Shown one piece after another: positions 1-8,802 of a DNA stretch of 64,000 nucleotides. The notes below the pieces were generated by a model. The model saw only the letters and a list, made by a program, of their open reading frames with translations. It made no database searches and was not told the DNA's origin. The DNA is from an uncultured Oscillospiraceae bacterium (lineage in GTDB: Bacteria; Bacillota; Clostridia; Oscillospirales; Oscillospiraceae), in contig CANQJZ010000005.1 of assembly GCA_947624385.1 (NCBI GenBank), forward strand, positions 1-64,000, in the 5' to 3' direction. The first letter of the stretch is position 1. Each line of letters starts with the position of its first letter. Position numbers and translations under genes: made by a program.

Positions 1-3
1 GAT

Positions 4-160
4 TTGATGCTGTATCCACAGAACGCCTTGCCTTGTAACCTTGTTCTACATCAACCGTCTGGCGGTATCTAACTGATCAACAAAACTGCAAGGGGCTGTG
101 GTCGGAGCCTTTCTGAAACCGTCTCGCGGTAGGAGGTGAAAACCGATCCACAGCATCCCT
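4..160 (-). ncRNA. Candidate structured small RNA (unidentified)
   Basis: No convincing ORF lies here but the DNA is rich in pairing. GATGCTGT (5-12) is complementary to ACAGCATC (150-157), which would close the whole element. GCTGTGGTCGG (95-105) pairs with CCGATCCACAGC (143-154) with one bulge. Two almost identical mini-hairpins, ACCGTCTGGCGGT (54-66) and ACCGTCTCGCGGT (118-130), are 12/13 identical. AGAAC (20-24) can pair with GTTCT (43-47). Read on the minus strand, a promoter-like TGCTACACT just upstream would start the RNA at the GGG next to the closing stem, giving an RNA of about 155-160 nt. The end-closing stem recalls 6S RNA, but I do not recognise a conserved sequence. The 3' end may lie outside the window and the strand is inferred. 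Confidence 0.4.
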
Positions 161-163
161 TCC

Positions 164-193
164 AGTGTAGCACATGACCTTGGAGAGGGTCAT
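164..193 (-). promoter_or_regulatory. Extended -10 promoter for the candidate RNA
   Basis: On the minus strand TGC-TACACT (extended -10, TACACT at 169-164) follows ATGACC (193-188, 4/6 match to TTGACA) with an 18-base spacer. The predicted start falls at the G run 159-157, directly at the 5' arm of the closing stem of the structured element. This is a weak promoter by sequence alone; its position is the main support. Confidence 0.35.
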
Positions 194-230
194 TAATAAC
201 TACTACTCTATAATACAAGGGGTGCGTGCG

Positions 231-1130
231 ATGAACATCTCCCTGGGCGCTATCCGGTATTTTGTGACGGCGGCCAAGTATGAGAACTTCTCCAAGGCCG
301 CCAACGAGCTGTACACGGCCCAGCCCAATCTGAGCAAGCGGATCGCCGAGCTGGAGCGGGCTATCGGCATACGGCTGTTCCAGCGCATCGGCAAGCAGGT
401 GCGCCTGACGGAGGCGGGACGGCTTCTCCAACAGGAGTGGGCCGAGGCGCTGGACAAATTCGACCAGTCCCTGGCGGCGGCCAGGGCGATGCAGCTGGAG
501 CAGGACAACGTGCTGTCGCTGGGGGTGTTGGAGGGCGTGGACATCTCCGCGTTCGTGCCTCGCATGCAGGCGTTTCAGCACGAGCACCCCAATGTGAGAC
601 TGCGGCTGGAGCGGTGCGGCATGCACCGGCTGTGGCAGGAATTTGACGCCGGCGGTCTGGACATGATCGTCACCAGCGAGGCCAGCGGCACAGCGCCCGT
701 CACCCCCCCGTCTGTGGCCCGGTATGTGGCGGGCACCAACCGGGGCATGATCGCCATCAACGTCAGCGACCCCATGGCCCGGCACGCCACGGTCACGCTG
801 TCCATGCTCCGGGAGGAGAGCTTCATCGCCCTGGCCCAGGAGGCGACCCCCCAGGGCTATCTGGCGCTGCAGGAGGCGTGCCGCCGGGCGGGCTTTGAGC
901 CGCGCATCATCCGGGAGACCGCCTCCATCGAGACGATGCTCCTGTACGTGGAGGCCGGCATCGGCATATCGCTGGTCTCCGGAAACAGCCGCTTCATCTC
1001 CGACCCGAACATCCGGCTCGTGCCCGTGGACGACCTGTATTTCGACGATGTGGTGTACTGGCGCACCAACCCGCTCCACCCCGCTGTCCAGGCCGTCGTC
1101 GGCTCCTTCCTCGGCGACAGCGCGCATTAA
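231..1130 (+). CDS. LysR-family transcriptional regulator
   Basis: A 299-residue protein with the LysR layout. An N-terminal winged helix-turn-helix spans residues 1-60, with the typical FSKAANELYTAQPNLSKRIAELE recognition region at about 20-42 and IGIRLFQR just after. A linker helix and a two-lobed effector-binding domain of the periplasmic-binding fold follow. The start at 231 is preferred over the upstream in-frame ATG at 174, because AAGGGG (217-222) sits eight bases before it and the family begins with this MNISLGAIRYF-type segment. It is monocistronic, convergent with the GH31 gene that ends 55 bases downstream. The effector and targets cannot be read from the sequence. Confidence 0.9.
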   Translation: MNISLGAIRYFVTAAKYENFSKAANELYTAQPNLSKRIAELERAIGIRLFQRIGKQVRLTEAGRLLQQEWAEALDKFDQSLAAARAMQLEQDNVLSLGVLEGVDISAFVPRMQAFQHEHPNVRLRLERCGMHRLWQEFDAGGLDMIVTSEASGTAPVTPPSVARYVAGTNRGMIAINVSDPMARHATVTLSMLREESFIALAQEATPQGYLALQEACRRAGFEPRIIRETASIETMLLYVEAGIGISLVSGNSRFISDPNIRLVPVDDLYFDDVVYWRTNPLHPAVQAVVGSFLGDSAH

Positions 1131-1185
1131 AATTGAATAAGTGTTACAAAAGTCCGTTTCGATTTTGTTAAAAATGACAGCCCTC

Positions 1186-3519
1186 TTACAGGAGGGCTGT
1201 CATTGGTTCTGTCACGGCGCCGTACAGAGCCGGCGGCAGGTCCATTTCCGTCAGGGCGGCCAGCGCGTGGGCCAGGTCCGGTCCGCGCCGCACCGCCTCA
1301 TAGATCTTCCTCTTCGTCTCATAGCCGATCTGGGCCCGGTCCAGGATGTCATATACCGCCTCTGTCGGGTCCGGGTCGGCCAGTCGGGCGGAAAACGTTG
1401 CCGTAAACCCGCCCCGGCCCGCCGTAAGGTCAAAGCACAAGGTGCTGCTGGCGGCGTCATAGCGCCAGCCATCCGCCGACACGGCCTCCGGCTCCGCCAC
1501 GCCCGTCACGCGCACGCGATACCGCCGCCCGGCGGGGATGCAGGACGCATCCCCCTCCACGGCCGCCGTGAGCCGGGCCGTCTCTCCCCAGGACAGGGCG
1601 AACCGGGTCACGGCCGGCTCCGCGCCGTACACGCCGCTGTCCTCATACAGATCGAAGCTGCCGTCCGCGCCGGGCCAGACCCGCAGCTCGATCACCTCCG
1701 GGTTTTCCACGCCGTTGCTCTCCCCGTCCGCGTCCAGGGGCACGATGCCGCCGGCGGGGACGAGCACGGGGATGGCGGAGATGTCCCGGTACAGCTTCAG
1801 TCTCCGGCCGCCGGTGTACCGCCGGCCGGTGAAGAAGTCGTAAAACGTCCCCTCCGGCAGCCACGCGTCGAAGCAGCCCAGCAGCGTCTCCCGGTCGGCA
1901 GGGCTGGTGATGGGACAGGCGATCATCCGGGTACCGAACCAGTACTGATTGGGTACCAGATAGGCCTCCGGGCGGTCGATGTCGTAATACATGGGCCGCG
2001 CCAGGGGCAGACCCTCCCGGTTTGTCAGATAATTCATGGAATAGAGGTACGGTATGAGCTTCCGGCGCAGGCGCATGAACTGCGTCTGCGCCCGCTCCGC
2101 CTCCATGCCGCACTTCCAGGGCTCCTTCCCGGCGAAGGCGTTGGCGGTGCTGTGCAGACGCATGATGGGCGAGAACACGCCGAACTGCACCCAGCGGGTC
2201 TCCAGCTCGTCGTCCTTTCGTCCGCCCTGGTGGCCGCCGATGTCGTGGCTCCACCAGGTGTAGCCGATATTGGCGGCGGTGGCGGTGAAACGGGGCTGGA
2301 AGTCCAGGGACTGCCAGGTGATGAACGAGTCCCCGGAAAAGCCGATGGGGTACCGGTGACTGCCCGGTCCGGCGTACCGGGAGAAGGTCATGGGCCAGCG
2401 CCCGTCCCGGCCGCTGTCCAGCCAGTGCAGGTGGTTGAGCATCCACAGCGGGTCGATACCCGGCGCCGCCGAGTGGGTACCCTGCTGCCAGTCCACCCAC
2501 CAGAGATCCACGCCCTCTTCCTCCAGCGGATGGTGGAGATATTGAAAATAGGCGTCCATATACGCCCGGTCCGTGGCCTCGAAGGGGATCCGCTCCCCGG
2601 CCGCCGGGTCCTGCCCCAGGGCCCGGGCCATCTGGGGATAGGCCCGCTCGTGGGCGCCCACGCCCTCCGACGGATGCACGTTCAGCGTCACCCGCAGCCC
2701 CATCTCGTGCAGCCGCCGGAGAAAGCCCGCATGGTCCGGGAAAAGCTCCTCGTTCCAGGTGTACCCGGTCCAGCCGCTGCCACAGCGGGGCGGCAGCTTC
2801 GTCAGGTGCCAGTCCATATCCACTACCGCCACGCTCAGGGGGATCCCGCGGGCGCGAAACCGCTCCATGAGCGCCAGATATTCCTCTTGGGAGTACGCGT
2901 AAAACCGGCTCCACCAGTTGCCCAGGGCGAACCGGGGCAGCAGCGGCGCCTGGCCGCTCAGCCGGTAAAAGTCCCGCAGGCAGCCCTTATAGTCGTGGCC
3001 GTAGCCGAAGAAGTACAGGTCCTTCCCGCCCTCGGGCCGGGGCTCGGCCCACAGGTCCTCCGTGATCAGGGCCGTGCCGCTGTCGTCCAGGACCGTGTAG
3101 CCGTCCAGGCTCATCAGCCCGCTCTCCAGCTCGATGGGGCCGTCCGCGCCGTCCAGGGTCCGGGCCGTACCGCCCAGATCATGTGTGCCGTCCCCATACC
3201 GCCAGCAGTAGGCGAAGCCGTGGGCCGGCTCGCTCATCTCGATGCGCAGCCCCTCCGGGGAAAAGGGCTTTCCGTCATAGAACAGCCGCAGCTTTCCCGT
3301 GTTGACGACCACGCCGCCCCCCTGCCTCTCCGCCGTGAACGCCGGCACGGGCAAATTGCGGCGGATCACCGTCTGGGTGGCGCTGTCGGTAAAGCGCCCC
3401 GCGTCGTCGTATTCCAGCCGCAGCAGCCGGTCCGTCAGCACCGTGACGCGCCATTTCTCTCCCCGCACCACGGCCTCCGGCCGGGCTATGGGGTCCAGTT
3501 TCAGTCCCGTACGCCTCAT
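1186..3519 (-). CDS. Glycoside hydrolase family 31 (alpha-glucosidase/alpha-xylosidase-like)
   Basis: A 777-residue GH31 enzyme without signal peptide, so probably cytoplasmic. An N-terminal beta-sandwich (about 1-190) precedes the (beta/alpha)8 barrel. The barrel carries VVDMDWH (233-239), the nucleophile region LWWVDWQQG with Asp343, and the acid/base region GFSGDSF with Asp397. GH31 enzymes hydrolyse alpha-linked glucosides, xylosides or galactosides with retention. The VDWQQG form differs from the WIDMNE signature of typical alpha-glucosidases, so substrate is open. The C-terminal beta domains hold PILVPAGGIVPL-like sequence; the last 65 residues (from about 710) are rich in Asp/Arg/Ala and look like an added helical tail. 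The start is supported by AGGAGAGGAAC upstream, with an extended -10 promoter at 3579-3607. Starch or oligosaccharide use fits the glycogen genes further on, but they are not linked. Confidence 0.92.
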   Translation of the reverse strand: MRRTGLKLDPIARPEAVVRGEKWRVTVLTDRLLRLEYDDAGRFTDSATQTVIRRNLPVPAFTAERQGGGVVVNTGKLRLFYDGKPFSPEGLRIEMSEPAHGFAYCWRYGDGTHDLGGTARTLDGADGPIELESGLMSLDGYTVLDDSGTALITEDLWAEPRPEGGKDLYFFGYGHDYKGCLRDFYRLSGQAPLLPRFALGNWWSRFYAYSQEEYLALMERFRARGIPLSVAVVDMDWHLTKLPPRCGSGWTGYTWNEELFPDHAGFLRRLHEMGLRVTLNVHPSEGVGAHERAYPQMARALGQDPAAGERIPFEATDRAYMDAYFQYLHHPLEEEGVDLWWVDWQQGTHSAAPGIDPLWMLNHLHWLDSGRDGRWPMTFSRYAGPGSHRYPIGFSGDSFITWQSLDFQPRFTATAANIGYTWWSHDIGGHQGGRKDDELETRWVQFGVFSPIMRLHSTANAFAGKEPWKCGMEAERAQTQFMRLRRKLIPYLYSMNYLTNREGLPLARPMYYDIDRPEAYLVPNQYWFGTRMIACPITSPADRETLLGCFDAWLPEGTFYDFFTGRRYTGGRRLKLYRDISAIPVLVPAGGIVPLDADGESNGVENPEVIELRVWPGADGSFDLYEDSGVYGAEPAVTRFALSWGETARLTAAVEGDASCIPAGRRYRVRVTGVAEPEAVSADGWRYDAASSTLCFDLTAGRGGFTATFSARLADPDPTEAVYDILDRAQIGYETKRKIYEAVRRGPDLAHALAALTEMDLPPALYGAVTEPMTALL

Positions 3520-3578
3520 ATCCGTTCCTCTCCTGTCATCTCATCCGGCACATCGATCGTGCAGCTAATTTTTCTCAC

Positions 3579-3607
3579 ATTATACCAATCGCACGGCCCC
3601 GGCGCAA
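3579..3607 (-). promoter_or_regulatory. Promoter of the GH31 gene
   Basis: Minus strand TTGCGC (3607-3602), 17-base spacer, TATAAT (3584-3579), with TGG directly before the -10 (extended -10). The predicted start lies about 55 bases before the GH31 ATG. The same TTGCGC -35 with a 17-base spacer occurs upstream of mscL. Confidence 0.65.
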
Positions 3608-3715
3608 GCCGGGAGCGCGCCCGGTACCTGTGCAAAGAGCAACCACGCCATCCCGCCCCTTTTCTTTTTGTATCCACCGTGGTAAAATGATGAAAAAACA
3701 ACAGGGGGACCCGTT

Positions 3716-5377
3716 ATGCTGCAAGACGACAAGATCCTCGTGGGAAAGGGCGACGCGCCCGTCTATCTTCTGCCCAGCATGTCCACCCGCCACGGCCTGA
3801 TCGCCGGCGCCACCGGCACGGGCAAGACCGTCACGCTGAAAGTGCTGGCCGAGGGCTTTTCGGACATGGGCGTGCCCGTGTTCCTGGCGGACATCAAGGG
3901 CGACGTGTCCGGCACGGCCCTGGCCGGCACGGACAGCGAAAAAATGCGCGAGCGCCTCAACAACGCAGGGGTTGACCCGGCTACGTTTAAGTACGCGGGC
4001 TATCCCTGTCGGTTCTGGGACGTGTTCGGCAAGGGCGGCATCCCCGTCCGCGCCACGGTGACGGACGTGGGCCCGGTGCTGTTGAGCCGGCTTCTGGGCC
4101 TGACCGACGTGCAGGAGGGCGTGCTGAACATCGCCTTCCGTGTGGCGGACGACAACGGCTGGCAGCTCATCGACCTGAAGGACCTGCGGGCCATGCTGGC
4201 CTGGCTTGGCGAGCACCACGCCGATTTCGTCAATACATACGGCAACGTGACCAGCCAGAGCGTGGGCGCGGTGCAGCGCTCGCTTCTGGCCCTGGAAAAC
4301 GACGGCGCGGCGGACTTCTTCGGCGAGCCCACATTGGACATCGACGACTGGATGAGCCCCGCTCCTGACGGCCGGGGCACCGTGAATATCCTGCACTGCG
4401 TGGAGCTGGCCCAAAAGCCGCTATTATACGCCACATTCATGCTGTGGATGCTCTCGGAGCTTTTCGAGGCCCTGCCGGAGGTGGGCGACGGGGCCAAGCC
4501 CAGGCTGGTTTTCTTCTTTGACGAGGCCCACATGCTCTTCTCCGACGCCCCAAAGGCCCTGGTGGAGAAGGTGACGCAGGTGGTCAAGCTCATCCGCAGC
4601 AAGGGCGTGGGCGTTTTCTTCATCACCCAGAACCCCGCCGACATCCCCGACCAGGTCCTGTCCCAGCTGGGCAACCGCATCCAGCACGCCCTGCGGGCCT
4701 ACACTCCCGCGGAGCAAAAGGCGGTGCGCGCCGCGGCCCAGAGCTTCCGGGCCAACCCGGCCTTCAGGACCGAGGACGCCATCGGCGATCTGGGCACCGG
4801 CGTGGCGCTGGTGTCGGTGCTGGACGGCGAGGGCGTGCCCACGGTGGTGGAGAAAACCACGATATGCCCGCCGTCGAGCTCTCTGGACGGCATGGACATG
4901 GCCGCCCGGGCTATGATCGTGGCCAACGACGCCCTTTACGGCAAGTATAAAGACGCGGTGGACCCCCGCTCGGCCTATGAGATACTGACCGAGCAGGCCC
5001 AGGCCGCCGCCCAGGAACAGGCCCAGGCGGAAGCCGCCGCCGAGGCGGAGAAGCAGGCCAAGGAGGAGGCCAAGGCCCAGGCCGCCGCGGAAAAAGCGGC
5101 TCTGGCGGAGCAGCGGGCCGCCGAGAAGGCCGCCCAGGAGGAGGAGCGGGCCCTCCAGGCCCAGTACAAGGCCGAGGGCCGGGACAAGTATGGCCGCACC
5201 AAAATGGAGCAGAGCATCGTCAAGGCCAGCCGCAACACGGCCAAATCCATGGGCCGTCAGCTCACCCGCAGCATCACCCGCGGCCTTCTGGGCAATTCCA
5301 GCAAGACCGTCCGCAACGCGGCCAGCCAGTTTGCCGGCAACATGGTCAGCGACCTGATCGGCGGATTTTTCAAATAA
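3716..5377 (+). CDS. HerA-like ATPase, DUF853 family
   Basis: A 553-residue P-loop ATPase of the HerA/FtsK type. Walker A GATGTGKT is at residues 31-38 and Walker B LVFFFDEA at 264-271. A conserved ITQNPADIPD segment follows near 303 and LGNRIQHALRAYTP near 318, all characteristic of the DUF853 family. The C-terminal tail (about 425-490) is a charged Ala/Glu/Gln coiled coil, followed by a small Arg/Ser-rich region and a hydrophobic end. The family is widespread but its cellular role is not firmly known; DNA translocation or resection by analogy with HerA is inference. GGGGG lies before the ATG, and TGG-TAAAAT (3680-3688) is a likely extended -10 just upstream. It is monocistronic and divergent from the GH31 gene. 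Confidence 0.88.
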   Translation: MLQDDKILVGKGDAPVYLLPSMSTRHGLIAGATGTGKTVTLKVLAEGFSDMGVPVFLADIKGDVSGTALAGTDSEKMRERLNNAGVDPATFKYAGYPCRFWDVFGKGGIPVRATVTDVGPVLLSRLLGLTDVQEGVLNIAFRVADDNGWQLIDLKDLRAMLAWLGEHHADFVNTYGNVTSQSVGAVQRSLLALENDGAADFFGEPTLDIDDWMSPAPDGRGTVNILHCVELAQKPLLYATFMLWMLSELFEALPEVGDGAKPRLVFFFDEAHMLFSDAPKALVEKVTQVVKLIRSKGVGVFFITQNPADIPDQVLSQLGNRIQHALRAYTPAEQKAVRAAAQSFRANPAFRTEDAIGDLGTGVALVSVLDGEGVPTVVEKTTICPPSSSLDGMDMAARAMIVANDALYGKYKDAVDPRSAYEILTEQAQAAAQEQAQAEAAAEAEKQAKEEAKAQAAAEKAALAEQRAAEKAAQEEERALQAQYKAEGRDKYGRTKMEQSIVKASRNTAKSMGRQLTRSITRGLLGNSSKTVRNAASQFAGNMVSDLIGGFFK

Positions 5378-5445
5378 TTTTTCTGACCCCCTGCAATAAA
5401 AACCCCTTCCCGCGCATTACTTGATCGACAGGAGACAGCGAGGCA

Positions 5446-6015
5446 ATGGACATGGGAGCGAGAACGGAAACGGACTCATCCGCGGAACAGACGGTCCTGC
5501 GGGAGCTGTTGGCAAAGACGGCCCTTGGCGACCGGGAGGCGTTCGGCCGGTTATACGCCGCCACTCGAGGGGCGGTGTACGCCATGGCTCTCAGCGTTCT
5601 GAAAAACGCCGAGGACGCCGCCGACGTGACCCAGGAGACCTTTGTCCGGGTCTGGTCCGTGGCCGGCCAGTACCGGCCCGACGGCTCGCCCATGGGTTGG
5701 CTTCTGACGGTGGCCCGGAACCTGGCCCGCATGAAGCTCCGGCAGGAAAGCCGCCGCACGGACCTGACCGAGGCGGAATGGGACGCCATTCCCGCCAAGG
5801 CCGATATCCCGGCGGAGGACCGGGCGGTGCTGCAAACGGCCCTGGCCGCGCTGGACAACGAGACGCGCCAGATCGTGCTGCTGCACGCCTCCGGCGGCTT
5901 GAAGCACCGGGAGATCTCGGAGCTTCTGCAAATGCCCCTCGCCACCGTCCTGTCCAGATATCACCGCGCACTGAAAAAAATGAGAGCCAAACTGGAAGGA
6001 GGAGACGCCCTGTGA
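5446..6015 (+). CDS. ECF-type RNA polymerase sigma factor
   Basis: A 189-residue sigma-70 family protein with only regions 2 and 4. Region 2 contains DREAFGRLYAATRGAVYAMAL and EDAADVTQETFVRVW (about 30-70). Region 4 contains the helix-turn-helix LKHREISELLQMPLATVLSRYHRALKKMR near the C terminus. It would direct RNA polymerase to a small regulon in response to a surface signal. Its stop codon overlaps the GTG start of the next gene (GTGA), so the two are translationally coupled, the usual sigma/anti-sigma arrangement. GGAG (5431-5434) is 11 bases before the chosen ATG; a second ATG at 5452 is possible. Confidence 0.9.
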   Translation: MDMGARTETDSSAEQTVLRELLAKTALGDREAFGRLYAATRGAVYAMALSVLKNAEDAADVTQETFVRVWSVAGQYRPDGSPMGWLLTVARNLARMKLRQESRRTDLTEAEWDAIPAKADIPAEDRAVLQTALAALDNETRQIVLLHASGGLKHREISELLQMPLATVLSRYHRALKKMRAKLEGGDAL

Positions 6016-7535
6016 CGGACCAGGAGCTTATGCAGCGCCTGAAGAGCGCGCTGGAGGCCACGGCCCCCGACGATTTTGGGGACGTCCTCTCCCGGTGTGA
6101 GGCGGGAAAGGGGACTGTGATCGACATGACAAACGCGACCAACAACAACACCAACAACGGCAAAAAGCCCTGGAAACGGGCCCTTATCGCGGCCTGTCTG
6201 GCCCTGGTGGTCCTGGCGGGCGGCGGCGGTGGAATTTTCTACCAGCAGGCCCACGCCGTGGCCTCCATCGTGAGCCTGGACGTGAACCCCAGCATCGAGC
6301 TGACCGTGAACAAAAACGAGAAGGTCCTGACCTGCAAGGGCCTGAACGCGGAGGCGGCCGTGGTCCTCATGGACATGGACGGCGGCCACGACCTGGAAGG
6401 GGCCAAGCTGGACGTGGCGGTGAACGCCATCGTGGGGGCCCTGGTCCGCAACGGCTACCTGGACCATCTGGACAGCGCCATTTTGATCTCCGTGGAAGAC
6501 AAGGACGCGGCCCGGGGCGAGCGCATCCAGCAGGAGCTGACCGAGGCCGTGGGCGGCACGCTGCAAAGCGCGGCCAACAGCGCCGCCGTGCTGACCCAGA
6601 CCGTGGCGGCCGACAAGGCCCTGGACGCCCAGGCCCAGCAAAACAACATCTCCACCGGCAAGGCGTATCTGGTCGAGCAGGTGATGGCCATCGACCCGGA
6701 CCTGACCTTTGAGGGTCTGGCGGCCCTGAGCGTGGAGGAGCTTCGCGACCTTATCACGACCGGCGTGCCCGGTATGCCCATCGGCCGGGACGCGGCCCTG
6801 CAAGCCGTATTGGACGGCCTGGGCCTGACCAAGGCGGACGTGTCCGGCATGGAGGTGGACCCGGAGCTGGACGATCGCACCCCCTGTTATGAGGTGGAGC
6901 TTCTCATCGACGGCCGGGAACAGGAATTTGGCGTACACGCCTACACCGGCGAGGTGCTCCGCGGCCTGGATGTCCAGACCGCCCCCGGTCCCGCTCTGCC
7001 CGCCTCCGGCGACGATATCGGCGAGGACGCGGCCTATGCCGCGGCGCTGGCGAAAGCGGGCGTTACCGAGAGCGACGTGACCTGGTCCAAGGTGAAGCGG
7101 GACTACGACGACGGCCGCCTGGAATATGAAGTGGAGTTTCGCACCGTGGGCATGGAATACGACTGCACCGTGGACGCCGCCACCGGTACCATCCGGGATT
7201 GGGACGCCGAGCGCCTCCCCGGCGCCATGACCGGCCCCGGCCCGGTCGTGACCCAGGCGACGAACGCCCCCGCGGCCACGAACGCCCCGACGGCGGCCCA
7301 GACCGGCGACATCGGCGAGGACGCTGCCTACGCCGCGGCGCTGGCGAAAGCGGGCGTTACCGAGAGCGACGTCACCCGCTCCAAGGTGAAGCGGGACTAT
7401 GACGACGGACGGCTGGAATACGAGGTGGAGTTCCGCACGGCCGACACGGAGTATGAATGTACCGTGGACGCCGCCACCGGCGACGTGTTTGAGTTCGACA
7501 GCGAACGCGCCGACAACGACTGGTTCGACGATTAA
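6012..7535 (+). CDS. RsgI-like membrane anti-sigma factor with three PepSY repeats
   Basis: A 507-residue protein starting at GTG 6012, four bases into the sigma stop, with AAGGAGGAG (5996-6004) in front. A short cytoplasmic segment (1-55, Asn/Lys-rich linker) precedes one membrane helix (about 56-78). The extracytoplasmic VASIVSLDVNPSIELTVNK stretch that follows matches the RsgI middle domain. Then come three PepSY-type repeats, the last two nearly identical at residue and DNA level, separated by a Thr/Ala/Pro/Asn linker (TNAPAATNAPTAA). The role inferred is to hold the ECF sigma factor at the membrane and release it on an envelope signal sensed by the external repeats. It is longer at the outside than simple anti-sigma proteins. 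Confidence 0.85.
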   Translation: MTDQELMQRLKSALEATAPDDFGDVLSRCEAGKGTVIDMTNATNNNTNNGKKPWKRALIAACLALVVLAGGGGGIFYQQAHAVASIVSLDVNPSIELTVNKNEKVLTCKGLNAEAAVVLMDMDGGHDLEGAKLDVAVNAIVGALVRNGYLDHLDSAILISVEDKDAARGERIQQELTEAVGGTLQSAANSAAVLTQTVAADKALDAQAQQNNISTGKAYLVEQVMAIDPDLTFEGLAALSVEELRDLITTGVPGMPIGRDAALQAVLDGLGLTKADVSGMEVDPELDDRTPCYEVELLIDGREQEFGVHAYTGEVLRGLDVQTAPGPALPASGDDIGEDAAYAAALAKAGVTESDVTWSKVKRDYDDGRLEYEVEFRTVGMEYDCTVDAATGTIRDWDAERLPGAMTGPGPVVTQATNAPAATNAPTAAQTGDIGEDAAYAAALAKAGVTESDVTRSKVKRDYDDGRLEYEVEFRTADTEYECTVDAATGDVFEFDSERADNDWFDD

Positions 7536-7554
7536 ATGACCCAACAATAACACA

Positions 7555-7583
7555 GCGGGCAGGTCTGACATTGACCTGCCCGC
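7555..7583 (+). terminator. Strong hairpin after the sigma/anti-sigma operon
   Basis: GCGGGCAGGTC (7555-7565) is perfectly complementary to GACCTGCCCGC (7573-7583) with a 7-base loop. There is no U-run after it, so it may be a weak terminator or mRNA-end stabiliser. Confidence 0.6.
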
Positions 7584-7609
7584 AACAGCATGATAAGAAG
7601 GTGACCGGG

Positions 7610-8800
7610 ATGACCCTGCGGCAGCGGAAAAAGCGCATATTCGACATCATCCAGATCGGCAAGCGGGACGACTGGCCCAGCCGGCTATTCGACCTGGCGC
7701 TGATCTTCATGATCCTGCTGAACCTGTTCATCGCCATTTTTGCCACCTTCGAGGCGTCCCGGCCCTACCACGGCCTGATCGCCCGCATCGACCAGGTGAC
7801 GGTATACGCCTTCACGGCGGAGTATCTTCTGCGGGTGTGGACGGCGGAGTTTCTCTATCCGGGCACGGGCAAGCTGCGCGCCTCGTTCCGGTACATGACT
7901 TCCTTCAACGGCGTCATCGACCTTTTGAGCTTCTTCCCCTATTACCTGCCCGTCTTCCTGCCCCAGGGGGCGGTGGCCTTCCGGATGTTCCGGGTAGTGC
8001 GCATCTTGCGCCTTTTTCAGATCAACGCCTACTATGACGCCCTGAACGTGATCGGCGCGGTCCTGCGCGGCAAGCGGGACCAGCTTTTGAGCTCCATCTT
8101 CATCATTCTCGTGCTGATGACGGCCTCGTCCCTCATCATGTACGGCCTGGAACACCAGGCCCAGCCGGAGGTATTCAAAAACGCCTTTTCCGGCATGTGG
8201 TGGGCGGTGTCCACCCTGCTCACCGTGGGCTACGGGGACATCTACCCGGTCACACTGGCGGGCCGGGTGTTCGGCATGATCCTGACCTTTCTGGGCGTGG
8301 GCATGGTGGCCATCCCCACCGGCATCTTATCCGCCGGCTTCGTGGAGCAGTACCGGCGATTGGAACAGCTGGAGGCCACGGGCCTGGACGTGCGCTTTGT
8401 GCGCCTGGAGCTCGGCCCGGACCACCCCTGGACGGGCAAAAAGCTCTCCGACCTGCCCCTGCCCCCGGACCTGTTTCCGGCGGTCATACAGCGGGGCGAC
8501 GACGCCCTGACCCCCAGGCCCGACACGGTCCTGCAAGCCGGGGACGATCTGGTCCTGGGGTCCCAGACCGGCCAGGACGAGCTGGGCATCGACTTAAAGC
8601 GGGTGGTCCTGCGGGGCAAAAATCCCTGGGTGGGCCAGCGGGTCCGGGACCTGGACCTGTCCCGCCGGAGCCTCATTGTGACGGTCACCCGGGACGGCCA
8701 TTCCCGGGTCCCCGACGGCGACTTTGTATTCCAACCCGGCGACGCGGTGCTGTTGTACACCAAGCGCCGCGTCCGCAACGCCAAAGACGTGAGCGTATGA
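7610..8800 (+). CDS. Kv-type potassium channel with two C-terminal TrkA-C (RCK_C) domains
   Basis: A 396-residue membrane protein with six transmembrane segments. The S4-like segment FRMFRVVRILRLFQ has regularly spaced arginines, and the selectivity filter TVGYGD lies in the pore loop before the last membrane helix. Two cytosolic TrkA-C like domains follow (roughly residues 265-330 and 331-392), each with the V-x-L-G...W-x-G-K/Q-x-L pattern. Such domains gate K+ channels by small ligands. The ATG at 7610 is preferred to TTG 7571 or GTG 7601 because AAGAAGG lies 7-10 bases before it. It follows the RsgI-like gene after a hairpin, so it is probably separately transcribed. Function as a K+ conductance or osmotic/voltage device is family inference. 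Confidence 0.88.
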   Translation: MTLRQRKKRIFDIIQIGKRDDWPSRLFDLALIFMILLNLFIAIFATFEASRPYHGLIARIDQVTVYAFTAEYLLRVWTAEFLYPGTGKLRASFRYMTSFNGVIDLLSFFPYYLPVFLPQGAVAFRMFRVVRILRLFQINAYYDALNVIGAVLRGKRDQLLSSIFIILVLMTASSLIMYGLEHQAQPEVFKNAFSGMWWAVSTLLTVGYGDIYPVTLAGRVFGMILTFLGVGMVAIPTGILSAGFVEQYRRLEQLEATGLDVRFVRLELGPDHPWTGKKLSDLPLPPDLFPAVIQRGDDALTPRPDTVLQAGDDLVLGSQTGQDELGIDLKRVVLRGKNPWVGQRVRDLDLSRRSLIVTVTRDGHSRVPDGDFVFQPGDAVLLYTKRRVRNAKDVSV

Positions 8801-8802
8801 CA

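Noticed and set aside
1..68. C-terminal remnant of a transposon protein at the left edge
   Set aside because: A 23-codon frame is open to the edge on the plus strand but shows no recognisable motif, and the pairing pattern fits a structured RNA better.
209..214. TATAAT as promoter of the LysR gene
   Set aside because: It has no acceptable -35 at 16-18 bases, and transcription would start inside the ribosome site.
1141..3690. 849-residue plus-strand open frame across the GH31 gene
   Set aside because: It is the reverse of a real gene with catalytic motifs. It is rich in Pro/Arg/His/Gly without domains and is a by-product of high GC content.
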